From CAYLSO01 sp964386525 (GTDB lineage: Bacteria; Eisenbacteria; RBG-16-71-46; DASYSL01), in contig CAYLSO010000062.1 of assembly GCA_964386525.1 (NCBI GenBank), forward strand, positions 1 through 7,402: a stretch of 7,402 bases of DNA, written 5' to 3'. The notes below the pieces were generated by a model. The model ran no database searches and was not told the origin of the DNA. It saw only the letters and a program-made list of their open reading frames with translations. The translations under genes were made by a program, and so were the position numbers. Shown in pieces: positions 1 through 5,925 of this stretch (positions are counted from its first letter, which is position 1; each line of letters begins with the position of its first letter).

Positions 1-214
1 CGCCCGACACCCCCTGGCCCGCCGACGTCTGCGCCTCGGGCGCTTCGGCGGCCGGTGCCACGGCGAGCACCGCGTCCGCTCTCGCGCCCGGCAAAGCCAG
101 CACGGACGGAGCCAGCACCGGCGCCGCCGCAGGGCCCGACGCCCAAGCGGGGCCGGGACCGGCGGCCAAGGCGGCGACGATGACGATTGCGGCGCCCTGC
201 GCGAGACGGGTCAT
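1..214 (-). CDS. Secreted protein of unknown function, partial (3' end beyond window)
   Basis: An ATG at 214 opens a frame that stays open to the left edge, giving the first 71 residues only. It was found by reading the strand directly. The N-terminus (MTRLAQGAAIVIVAALAAG) is a plausible Sec signal peptide: one Arg, a hydrophobic core at residues 8-19, and a candidate cleavage site after Ala25 (PAWA/SG). The visible mature part is almost entirely Ala, Pro, Val and Gly, with no recognisable domain, so no function can be proposed. It starts 8 bases after the stop of the 292-residue gene, so the two are probably co-transcribed. The only purine-rich Shine-Dalgarno-like stretch (GAGGAAG, 230-236) sits about 15 bases upstream, inside the last codons of the previous gene, which suggests translational coupling. 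Reality of the gene rests on the signal peptide and the tight spacing. Confidence 0.68.
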   Translation of the reverse strand, partial: MTRLAQGAAIVIVAALAAGPGPAWASGPAAAPVLAPSVLALPGARADAVLAVAPAAEAPEAQTSAGQGVSG

Positions 215-222
215 CCGGCTGG

Positions 223-1101
223 CTAGAACTTCCTCGTGAGGACGACGAAGCAGTGGCCGTGGTGCCCCGTCTTCGCGTGGATCCGCAGACGGGTGTCGTC
301 GGCGATCTCGAAGCTGTTGAGGCGCAATCCCCGGAACGCGTCCACGAGCCCCGCGACGCGGTCGGCCACCGAGGTCGCGAAACCGAACCGCGGGCCCGCG
401 GCCGCCGATTGCCCGACGGCCGTCGCGTCCAGCTTCGCCGCCTCCGACGCCGCGCCTCGCCAGGACATGGTGGCTCGCGCCCGCGGCGCGAGCGCCAAGG
501 AGGGGGCGTCGAGCATTCCCTCACCGCTCAGCGGCTCCACCAGGGCCCCCGCTGCCGACGCCAGCCCGACGGCGTCGCTGCGGCCGTCCGCGAGCCGGCC
601 GTCCGCCGCGGCGGCGTCCCCGTCGGCGCCGCGCGCGCGCAGGTAGGAGAAGAGAGCCACCGCCTCCACGCCGAGGAACACGTAGCCCTTGGCGAGGTTG
701 CCGTCCCACGCCGCGCTGCCCGGCAGCAAACGCTCCAGGGCGGCCGAGCGCGCCGGCTCGCTGCCACCCAGCCCGAGGTCCGAAGCCGAGCGGCCCTCCG
801 CGCACGTCCCCGACGCGCACGGATGCTCGATGGTCCCCAGGACGACCGAGAGCTGCGGACCGGAGACACCGCGCAGCATCGGCGACCCGCCCCACAGCGG
901 CCCGGGGACGCCCAGGCGACGGCCTGACGGCAGAGCAAGGGAGAGGGCTTCATCAGGGGAGAGTGTGCCGAACAGGAAGTTGGCGGCGGGTCGGGCATCG
1001 CCGGCGACGGCGGACTCCGGGCTGAACCCGGCGTGCGTCGGCGCGGCCGCGACGAGAGCGGCCAAAGCTGTCAAGAAGGCGACACTCTTGCGAACTGTCA
1101 T
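223..1101 (-). CDS. Secreted hypothetical protein, 292 aa
   Basis: I do not recognise a family. The ATG at 1101 is preceded by GGTGGA (1112-1117), 10 bases upstream, and by a well-placed sigma70-like promoter, so the start is well supported. Residues 1-24 form a Sec signal peptide: Arg4/Lys5, a hydrophobic core at about 7-20, and an Ala-X-Ala-type site THA/G. There is no lipobox Cys. The mature protein is Ala/Gly/Ser-rich. It has two close cysteines (HPCASGTCAEG) in the middle and one near the C-terminus (HHGHCFVV); the first pair could form a disulfide. The last 45 residues (from about ADRVAGLVDAF to VVLTRKF) are less biased in composition, alternate hydrophobic and charged residues, and look like the folded part. 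There is no T9SS-type C-terminal domain, no transmembrane segment beyond the signal, and no catalytic motif I know. The protein probably acts in the periplasm or at the cell envelope. An overlapping frame on the + strand (187-927) was judged a shadow. Confidence 0.77.
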   Translation of the reverse strand: MTVRKSVAFLTALAALVAAAPTHAGFSPESAVAGDARPAANFLFGTLSPDEALSLALPSGRRLGVPGPLWGGSPMLRGVSGPQLSVVLGTIEHPCASGTCAEGRSASDLGLGGSEPARSAALERLLPGSAAWDGNLAKGYVFLGVEAVALFSYLRARGADGDAAAADGRLADGRSDAVGLASAAGALVEPLSGEGMLDAPSLALAPRARATMSWRGAASEAAKLDATAVGQSAAAGPRFGFATSVADRVAGLVDAFRGLRLNSFEIADDTRLRIHAKTGHHGHCFVVLTRKF

Positions 1102-1131
1102 TCAGGATCTTTCCACCCGGACCTCAAGATA

Positions 1132-1160
1132 ACGGTAAGCGAGGACCGCGGGGCGGTCAA
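1132..1160 (-). promoter_or_regulatory. Sigma70-like promoter for the 292-aa secreted protein
   Basis: On the minus strand TTGACC (1155-1160, five of six matches to the -35 consensus) is followed after exactly 17 bases by TACCGT (1132-1137), which keeps the first TA and last T of the -10 consensus. Initiation about 7 bases downstream, near 1125, would leave a leader of about 24 bases containing the Shine-Dalgarno site. The site lies in the gap after the M6 protease, downstream of a terminator-like hairpin, so it would make the two downstream genes a separate transcription unit. This is predicted from sequence only; a TATCTT immediately downstream is an alternative -10 but has poor spacing. 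Confidence 0.55.
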
Positions 1161-1185
1161 GCGCGACGATTCCCCGGCGGCTGTC

Positions 1186-1210
1186 GGCCGGGGTCTCGGC
1201 CCCGCCGGCC
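1186..1210 (-). terminator. GC-rich hairpin directly after the M6 protease stop, possible terminator
   Basis: Starting at the base after the TGA stop, the minus strand can pair GGCCGG plus GG (one bulged C between them) with CCCCGGCC, leaving an 8-base loop, for about 8 GC pairs. No U-tract follows, so a classical intrinsic terminator is not shown. The hairpin could instead protect the 3' end of the message or terminate with Rho. Its position between a stop codon and a promoter supports a transcript boundary here. Confidence 0.35.
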
Positions 1211-4200
1211 TCACTTCAGTACCCCTATGTGCAGAAGCTGGTTCTGGCTCCCCGAGGCCCCCCGAACCTCCAGCCTGCCCAGATAGAGGCCGGGGGCCGC
1301 CCCCGCCGTGTCCCAGACCAGAGCGTTGTCCGAGGCCAGGCCCTGTTGCTCCAGGCGGGCCACCTCGCGGCCGCTCGGATCGAACACGGTGAGGGTCACC
1401 CCCGCCGGCTCGCTCAACCGATAGCTGACCGTGACCGGCCGCCACCGCGCCGGGTTGGGATAACAGACGACTGAGCCGCGCACGAGCGGCGTGCCCTCGC
1501 CGGGCGATCCGGTCCCCGGCGACTGCAGCAGAGAGAAGCTGCGCCGGGCGTCGCGCCCCCAGAGCGGCCACACGGCGCCGTCGGCTACCGCCTCGGGAGG
1601 CGCGAAGGCGTAGAGCAGGGAGTCCGCGTCGGCGACGAGCAGCTCCAGCGAGCCGTCGCCGTCGAGATCGAGGAGCGCCGGGTTCGCCGCCTGCCCCGCG
1701 CCCGTGCCCAGGGGCCAGCCGGGCAGCGGCTTGCGGTCCGGACCGAGCGCGTAGACGCGGCCCGACCCGGTCGCCGTCACCAGGTCGAGGGCGGCGTCCC
1801 CTCCCATCCGGGCCACCACTGGCGCCCCGCCGCCGGCGAACGCCTCCGGCTCCGCATCGCGCGGCCAGCCGGGGGCGGCGTTGCCGCTGAGATTCCAGAA
1901 CCCGATGCGGCCGTCCCGCGTGGAGAGGGCGATCTCGTTGAACCCGTCGCCGTCGAGGTCGCCGGCCGCGATACCTTGCGTCAGCGGTCCGTCCACGCCC
2001 CGCAGCTCGGCCCACACGTCCTGCAACTCGCCGTAGATGGTCCCGCTGCCGGAGGCCAGGTCCAGGACCGCCAGCTGCGGCCAGTTGCCTACCGCCCGCT
2101 GCGACTTGCCGCCGGCGCCTCGATTGAGCTCGATCCAGGCCACCAGCGGCTGCCACCCCGGCCGGCCGACTGGCCCCCCCACGCCCGCGCGGCTCGGCGC
2201 CCCCGTCGTCGGCATCGCGGCGAGCAGGACCGCCAGGTTGCCGAGCGAGTCCGCCACCGCCACGCTCGCCGTGGATTCGAGCGTCGCCGAGCTGATCGCC
2301 AGGATGGGAGCCCCGGTCGGCACGACCGCGCTGCCGCCCACCCCCGTCCAGTAGCCGGCGAGCGGCGCGATCACGCCCTGCCCCGTGACCATGTAGACCT
2401 GCCCGCTGCGAGTTCCGACGAGGATCACCGGACCGTCCGCGACGACATCGGTGAGCTGCTGCACGACCGGCCCGGCGGTGATCCAGTCGGCGGCGCCCCC
2501 GGCCAGCGGCGGCACGCGCACCGGGAAGCCCGCCAGCGGATCGCCGCTGCCGTCCACGGCCACCACCCAGGACCCCACCGTCGCCCACGCGCTGTCGTTG
2601 AGCGCGGCCGGATCCGGGTAGACCGCGACCACCGGCGCTCCGGCCAGGGGATCGCCCAGCGCGGCGATGCGTGACAGCGCCGCCGGGGCGCGCCACAGCA
2701 CGTCGCTGGCGCCCCCCCCCGGCGAGCCGTCGGGCCGGCGGGCGTGGATCGCCGAGTCCCCCGCCGCGTAGACGACGCGGCGCTGCGGCACCGCCGCCGA
2801 GCCGAAGTCGAAGACCAGCGGGTCGACACCCGTCTTGCCCGGCCGCGCCACGACCGGCCAGCCCGGCGTCGCCCAATCGCGTGAGACCCGCACCCGCATG
2901 GTGCGCGACAGGGTGTCGAGGACCTCGACCGTCACGTGCGGGTCGGTGAGCGAGTTGGTGACCAGCGGCGGCCGCGTGCCGCTCCCCAGCTGCCCGTTGT
3001 TCGGCACGAAGTACGCGTCGAGCGGCGAGCCGAGCGCGAACGGGGACGTGAAGTCACCGAGGTCGTCGAGGCCGTCCGCCTCGAAGATCTGGACCCCGCG
3101 CCGCTCGGGATCGCCATTGAGCGTGTAGTAGTCGTCCGCGCGTCGCCCCTTCGGGTCGAAGTCCACGATCGAAGCGTCGATTTGCCAGGCGATCACTCCG
3201 TCGCCGGGAAGCAGGTAGTCGTACTCGAGCGAGTCGGCTTCTCCCGGGCCCAGGATGACGCCCGTCTGCGGGTCGCGCACCAGTACGATCTGCCCGTCGC
3301 CGTTGAGGTCCGCCTGGCGGTTCTCGAGCAGCAGGTACTCGTCGGAGGAAAGCGGCACCTTGAGCACCCGGTTGGTGACCAGCGGCGAGGCCAGCGAGTC
3401 CAGCTCCCCCCAGCGCGCGAGGTCGGTCGCCGGCACGTCGTCGTAGAGGAGGTGGCGCTGGTAGGGGTCAGCGAGCGGCGGCAGGATGCCGGTGGCGTAG
3501 AAGATCTTCTCGTTCGGCGGCTCGCCCACCTGCACGGTGCTGCCGACCAGGTTGCCGGTGTCCATCAGCGTCCACTCCCCGCACACCGGGTAGCCGCTGT
3601 ACACGTCGTAGACGTCCCGCCAGCCCACGATGTTGTGGCCGCTCTCGTGCACGTTGACGGCGTTCAGGGCGGTGAAGTAACCGTCCTGGTTCACCGTCTC
3701 GGGCATGATGGTCGCGCTGTAAACGAGGACGGTGGAGTCGGCCACCGGCAGGGCCAGCGAGTCGTCCAAGCCGATGGTGAAGGTCGGGATGTCATTGGGC
3801 GAATCCTGACGCACGTCGCTCTGCAGGTCGGAGCCGGCGTGGAACAGCATGACGCGGTCGGCGCGGTCCCACGGGAGACTCGCGTCCTGCGTGTCGGCCG
3901 CGGCGATCCAGGCGCGGAACATGTCGTAGGCGATGGGGAAGATGTCCGGGGTGAAGCGCCAGGGGCCGAAGTCGGCCATGTCGGTGGCGTGGTAGGCCGT
4001 GTCGGCCTGCGGATAGACCTCCCACTCCACCACCAACCGCCCGGCCGTGGTCCGCCGCCAGTAGTTCGCCAGGGCCCGCATGTGGGCGTCGACATAGGCG
4101 CGGTTGTGCGGCGTCGGGTCCACCGGGACGTTGACCGTGTCGGGCGGCGAGCGGTCCCACCGGCCGTCGCCCGTCGTCTGCGAGCCGCTGCGGTCGGTGA

Positions 4201-4696
4201 GGAAGTCGATCCGCAGCGCCAGGATGCGCACCGTGTCCTGGCCCGGCACCGAGGCCAGCCCCGCGGCCGCCGCCTCGGGGGCCGGCGTGCGAGCCAGCTC
4301 GCCTAGCGCCAGCTCGTCCAGCGCGCCGCGCCGCAGCATCTCGGCCCGCGGCGAAGCCGCTGCGCGCACCGGCACGCGGCGGCCGTCCACCAGCTTGCGC
4401 ACGCCGAGGCTCGCGCCCGGACGCATGAGCGCATCAGGAATCCCGCGCCCGGCGGCTCGCGCTTCGCCCAGGGCACGCAGCCGCGCCTCCCGCCCGCGGG
4501 CCGCCGCCTGCCGGTCCGCCGACTGCGCCGAGAGCGAGGCCCCCGCCGTCGGAGCGCCCGGCGACGCCCGCCGCACGACCAGCGGCCCGTAGCTGCCGGG
4601 CGTCTCCGTCTCGCCGACCGCCAGCCCGCACCACAGCGCAAGGGTCGCCAGAGCGACCGCCGCGGCCGTCCCCGAGCCGGTCCGCGCGGAGTGCAT
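1211..4696 (-). CDS. Secreted M6-family zinc metalloprotease with FG-GAP/VCBS-like region and T9SS type A sorting domain, 1161 aa
   Basis: A large extracellular peptidase of the immune inhibitor A (M6) type. The ATG at 4696 is chosen over the GTG at 4786 because it places a signal peptide at the N-terminus (hydrophobic core about residues 10-27) and avoids overlap with porV. Residues about 30-150 are an Ala/Arg-rich prodomain-like stretch. The catalytic domain runs from about 150 to 610. The zinc site is HESGH at 350-354 (codons 3635-3649), with the metal ligands presumably His350, His354 and Asp361 (GWRDVYD) and Glu351 as base; EWTLMDTGN at 374-382 fits the Met-turn. Residues about 610-1070 resemble an FG-GAP/VCBS beta-propeller, with repeated PGWP/AGFP motifs and Ca-binding-type DLDGDG loops at about 913 and 1010. 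The last 85 residues, from CYPNPARW (Tyr1079) through FDPSGREVARL and APGLYLGRLEV to HIGVLK, match T9SS type A sorting domains, so the enzyme is likely a client of the adjacent PorU/PorV. Substrate unknown. The spacing after HExxH is one residue longer than the usual M6 motif. Confidence 0.93.
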   Translation of the reverse strand: MHSARTGSGTAAAVALATLALWCGLAVGETETPGSYGPLVVRRASPGAPTAGASLSAQSADRQAAARGREARLRALGEARAAGRGIPDALMRPGASLGVRKLVDGRRVPVRAAASPRAEMLRRGALDELALGELARTPAPEAAAAGLASVPGQDTVRILALRIDFLTDRSGSQTTGDGRWDRSPPDTVNVPVDPTPHNRAYVDAHMRALANYWRRTTAGRLVVEWEVYPQADTAYHATDMADFGPWRFTPDIFPIAYDMFRAWIAAADTQDASLPWDRADRVMLFHAGSDLQSDVRQDSPNDIPTFTIGLDDSLALPVADSTVLVYSATIMPETVNQDGYFTALNAVNVHESGHNIVGWRDVYDVYSGYPVCGEWTLMDTGNLVGSTVQVGEPPNEKIFYATGILPPLADPYQRHLLYDDVPATDLARWGELDSLASPLVTNRVLKVPLSSDEYLLLENRQADLNGDGQIVLVRDPQTGVILGPGEADSLEYDYLLPGDGVIAWQIDASIVDFDPKGRRADDYYTLNGDPERRGVQIFEADGLDDLGDFTSPFALGSPLDAYFVPNNGQLGSGTRPPLVTNSLTDPHVTVEVLDTLSRTMRVRVSRDWATPGWPVVARPGKTGVDPLVFDFGSAAVPQRRVVYAAGDSAIHARRPDGSPGGGASDVLWRAPAALSRIAALGDPLAGAPVVAVYPDPAALNDSAWATVGSWVVAVDGSGDPLAGFPVRVPPLAGGAADWITAGPVVQQLTDVVADGPVILVGTRSGQVYMVTGQGVIAPLAGYWTGVGGSAVVPTGAPILAISSATLESTASVAVADSLGNLAVLLAAMPTTGAPSRAGVGGPVGRPGWQPLVAWIELNRGAGGKSQRAVGNWPQLAVLDLASGSGTIYGELQDVWAELRGVDGPLTQGIAAGDLDGDGFNEIALSTRDGRIGFWNLSGNAAPGWPRDAEPEAFAGGGAPVVARMGGDAALDLVTATGSGRVYALGPDRKPLPGWPLGTGAGQAANPALLDLDGDGSLELLVADADSLLYAFAPPEAVADGAVWPLWGRDARRSFSLLQSPGTGSPGEGTPLVRGSVVCYPNPARWRPVTVSYRLSEPAGVTLTVFDPSGREVARLEQQGLASDNALVWDTAGAAPGLYLGRLEVRGASGSQNQLLHIGVLK

Positions 4697-4700
4697 ACTC

Positions 4701-4734
4701 GAGAGCCGCTCCCCCCCGAGGGGGCGCGGCTCTC
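4701..4734 (-). promoter_or_regulatory. Strong intercistronic hairpin overlapping the M6 protease ribosome-binding site
   Basis: Bases 4701-4709 pair perfectly with 4726-4734 (9 pairs), then there is one mismatch (4710/4725), then 4711-4715 pair with 4720-4724 (5 pairs), closing on a 4-base loop. The structure lies between porV and the M6 protease gene and ends only 4 bases before the ATG at 4696. The purine-rich Shine-Dalgarno candidate GGGGAG (4709-4714, spacing 12) is inside the 3' arm, so a folded message would hide it. No U-tract follows, so it does not look like an intrinsic terminator. Translational control, RNA processing between the cistrons, or protection of the upstream porV message are all possible. 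The pairing is read directly; the function is inferred. Confidence 0.62.
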
Positions 4735-4772
4735 GGCGCGCATGGCGAAGGCGACGGATCAAGGCCCGAACG

Positions 4773-5801
4773 CTAGAAGCTGGCACCGAGCGTGAACTTC
4801 TTTACGCGGTCGAGCTTGGTGCCCGACTCCTTGTCTTCGGCCTGGGGGACGCTCGCGAAGTCGACGCGGAAGCCCTTGTAGCCCACGCCGAGGCCGAACG
4901 TGGGATCGGAGATCGAGCCGTCGTCGTCCTGGATGTAGCCGCCGCGCAGGGCCACGGCCACGTCCTTGGTGGTGTACGCGGCCTCGCCACCGCCGTTCCA
5001 GATCGGCTTGCCGTAGCGCGAGCTCGTCTCGCCGGTTACGGGGTCGCGGATCTCGCCCTGCACCAGGAGCTGGTTCACGTCCCCGACCAGCAGCACGCTG
5101 AAGCTGTTCCGGTCGTAGACGGCGCCCGCCACTCCCACCTTGAGGTTGCGGTAGATCGGATCGCTGCGGTCGTCCTCGACGAAGGTGATGTTCGGACCGA
5201 GGTTCTGGAGCGCTCCGCCCACCGAGATGCGGTTTTCCCAGACCGGCACGCGCCAAAGCACTCCGAGGTCCATGGCCACCGTGCTGCCGGTACCGGAGCC
5301 CGGTGGCAGGGTGGGCAGGTCGGGCGCCAGCTGGACGCGGATGTACTTGAAGGAGACGCCCACGCCCACCTGTCCCGCCAGCAGCACCCCATAGGAGAGG
5401 GTCGGAGCGAACTCGTAGGAACGGAAGGTGCCCAGAGGCTCGCCCGAAGGCCCCGTGGCCTCGCTCTCGCCATAGGAGAGGTAGACGAGGCTGCCGGCGA
5501 AGGTCCCGACGCCCTGCACCGGCAGGGCAAAGGCCAGGAACTCGTGGTAGACGTCGTCAGCCAGATCCGGCACCAGCTGGGCGTGGGTGAGGCTGACGTC
5601 CTTGCGCTTCAGGAAGCCCAGGCCAGCCGGGTTCCACCAGGAAGCCGAGGCGTCCGGCGCCACGGCCACGAAGGCCTCCCCCATCGCGTTCGCCCGTGCG
5701 CTGGGCGGGATCGAGAGCGAAAGCGCGGCGGTCTGAGCCCCCGCGTCCGTGGCCACGAGCACCAGGGCGACTGCAAGTAGCGTAATGGCAACCAACTTCA
5801 T
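4773..5801 (-). CDS. porV: PorV/PorQ-family outer-membrane beta-barrel protein, 342 aa
   Basis: In P. gingivalis PorV is an outer-membrane barrel that collects T9SS cargo at the translocon and delivers it to the PorU sortase. The ATG at 5801 is preferred over an in-frame start at 5852 because TGGAGGA (5810-5816) sits 8 bases upstream and a clean signal peptide follows, with a core at residues 4-18 and cleavage after Ala22 (AGA/Q). The family hallmark begins soon after: PPSARANAMGEAF and then ASASWWNPAGLGFL (about 32-64), the conserved N-terminal plug segment of PorV/PorQ/FadL-like proteins. The rest shows alternating hydrophobic strands with Gly/Tyr/Phe ends (for example SLVYLSYGES, GVGVSFKYIRV, AVALRGGYIQDDD, FGLGVGYKGFRVDF). 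It ends in KKFTLGASF, the terminal Phe expected of an outer-membrane barrel, and the length is typical of the family. PorV and PorQ cannot be separated for certain by eye; the neighbouring PorU-like gene favours a T9SS role. The symbol is a family-level label. Confidence 0.88.
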   Translation of the reverse strand: MKLVAITLLAVALVLVATDAGAQTAALSLSIPPSARANAMGEAFVAVAPDASASWWNPAGLGFLKRKDVSLTHAQLVPDLADDVYHEFLAFALPVQGVGTFAGSLVYLSYGESEATGPSGEPLGTFRSYEFAPTLSYGVLLAGQVGVGVSFKYIRVQLAPDLPTLPPGSGTGSTVAMDLGVLWRVPVWENRISVGGALQNLGPNITFVEDDRSDPIYRNLKVGVAGAVYDRNSFSVLLVGDVNQLLVQGEIRDPVTGETSSRYGKPIWNGGGEAAYTTKDVAVALRGGYIQDDDGSISDPTFGLGVGYKGFRVDFASVPQAEDKESGTKLDRVKKFTLGASF

Positions 5802-5809
5802 CTGCCGTA

Positions 5810-5816
5810 TCCTCCA
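5810..5816 (-). promoter_or_regulatory. Shine-Dalgarno site of the porV-like gene
   Basis: The minus strand reads TGGAGGA, ending 8 bases before the ATG at 5801. It is the best ribosome-binding site in the window and decides the start: the upstream in-frame start at 5852 has no such site and would put a non-signal segment in front of the signal peptide. Confidence 0.8.
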
Positions 5817-5850
5817 GTCACATGGAAAAATAAAAGACCGCGCGCTGCTC
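5817..5850 (-). promoter_or_regulatory. AT-rich leader upstream of porV, possible weak promoter
   Basis: The gap between the sortase and porV holds a conspicuous TTTTATTTTT on the minus strand (5826-5835), with ATTGAGC about 14 bases further upstream. TTGAGC resembles a -35 element, but the spacing to TATTTT (14 bases) is short, so no convincing promoter can be drawn. The patch stands out from the surrounding GC-rich sequence and may be a promoter spacer, an RNA-processing site or a ribosome standby site. Confidence 0.22.
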
Positions 5851-5883
5851 AATCTACACCGCTGCCCGGCCGCCGGGTCGAGG

Positions 5884-5912
5884 AAAATCCCTGGCCGGGG
5901 CCTGGGCCCCAG
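5884..5912 (-). terminator. Weak terminator-like hairpin after the sortase gene
   Basis: On the minus strand CTGGGGC (5906-5912) pairs with GCCCCGG (5895-5901) across a CCAG loop, giving 7 pairs including one T-G wobble. A TTTT (5884-5887) follows 7 bases after the stem. The gap before the U-run is long for an intrinsic terminator, so this may only attenuate read-through into porV. Confidence 0.28.
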
Positions 5913-5925
5913 AGCCTACCCACCC

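Noticed and set aside
187..927. Open + strand frame of 246 codons opposite the 292-residue gene
   Set aside because: Arg-rich composition and no Shine-Dalgarno site; the minus frame has a signal peptide, ribosome-binding site and promoter.
1098..2876. Open minus-strand frame of 592 codons overlapping the propeller region of the protease
   Set aside because: Extremely Arg/Gly/Ala-rich with no motif, and in competition with a frame that carries DLDGDG loops and a sorting domain. It is a shadow frame.
2936..4306. Long open frame of 456 codons on the + strand, antisense to the M6 protease catalytic domain
   Set aside because: The opposite minus frame has a clear protease domain with catalytic motif. 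The + frame is rich in Arg, Val, His and Gly without domain or start signal, as expected for the mirror of a GC-rich gene.
4701..4734. Reading the hairpin before the protease as an intrinsic terminator
   Set aside because: No U-tract follows on either strand, and the start codon comes 4 bases later.
4697..4786. N-terminal extension of the M6 protease to a GTG at 4786
   Set aside because: It would overlap the end of porV, add an Arg-rich stretch before the signal peptide and run through the hairpin. The ATG at 4696 gives a normal secretion signal.
5826..5835. T-rich run before porV as the U-tract of a sortase terminator
   Set aside because: No stable stem ends directly before it; the nearest 5-pair stem is about 30 bases upstream.
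5802..5852. N-terminal extension of porV to an in-frame start at 5852
   Set aside because: The strong Shine-Dalgarno site and the signal peptide both point to the ATG at 5801.
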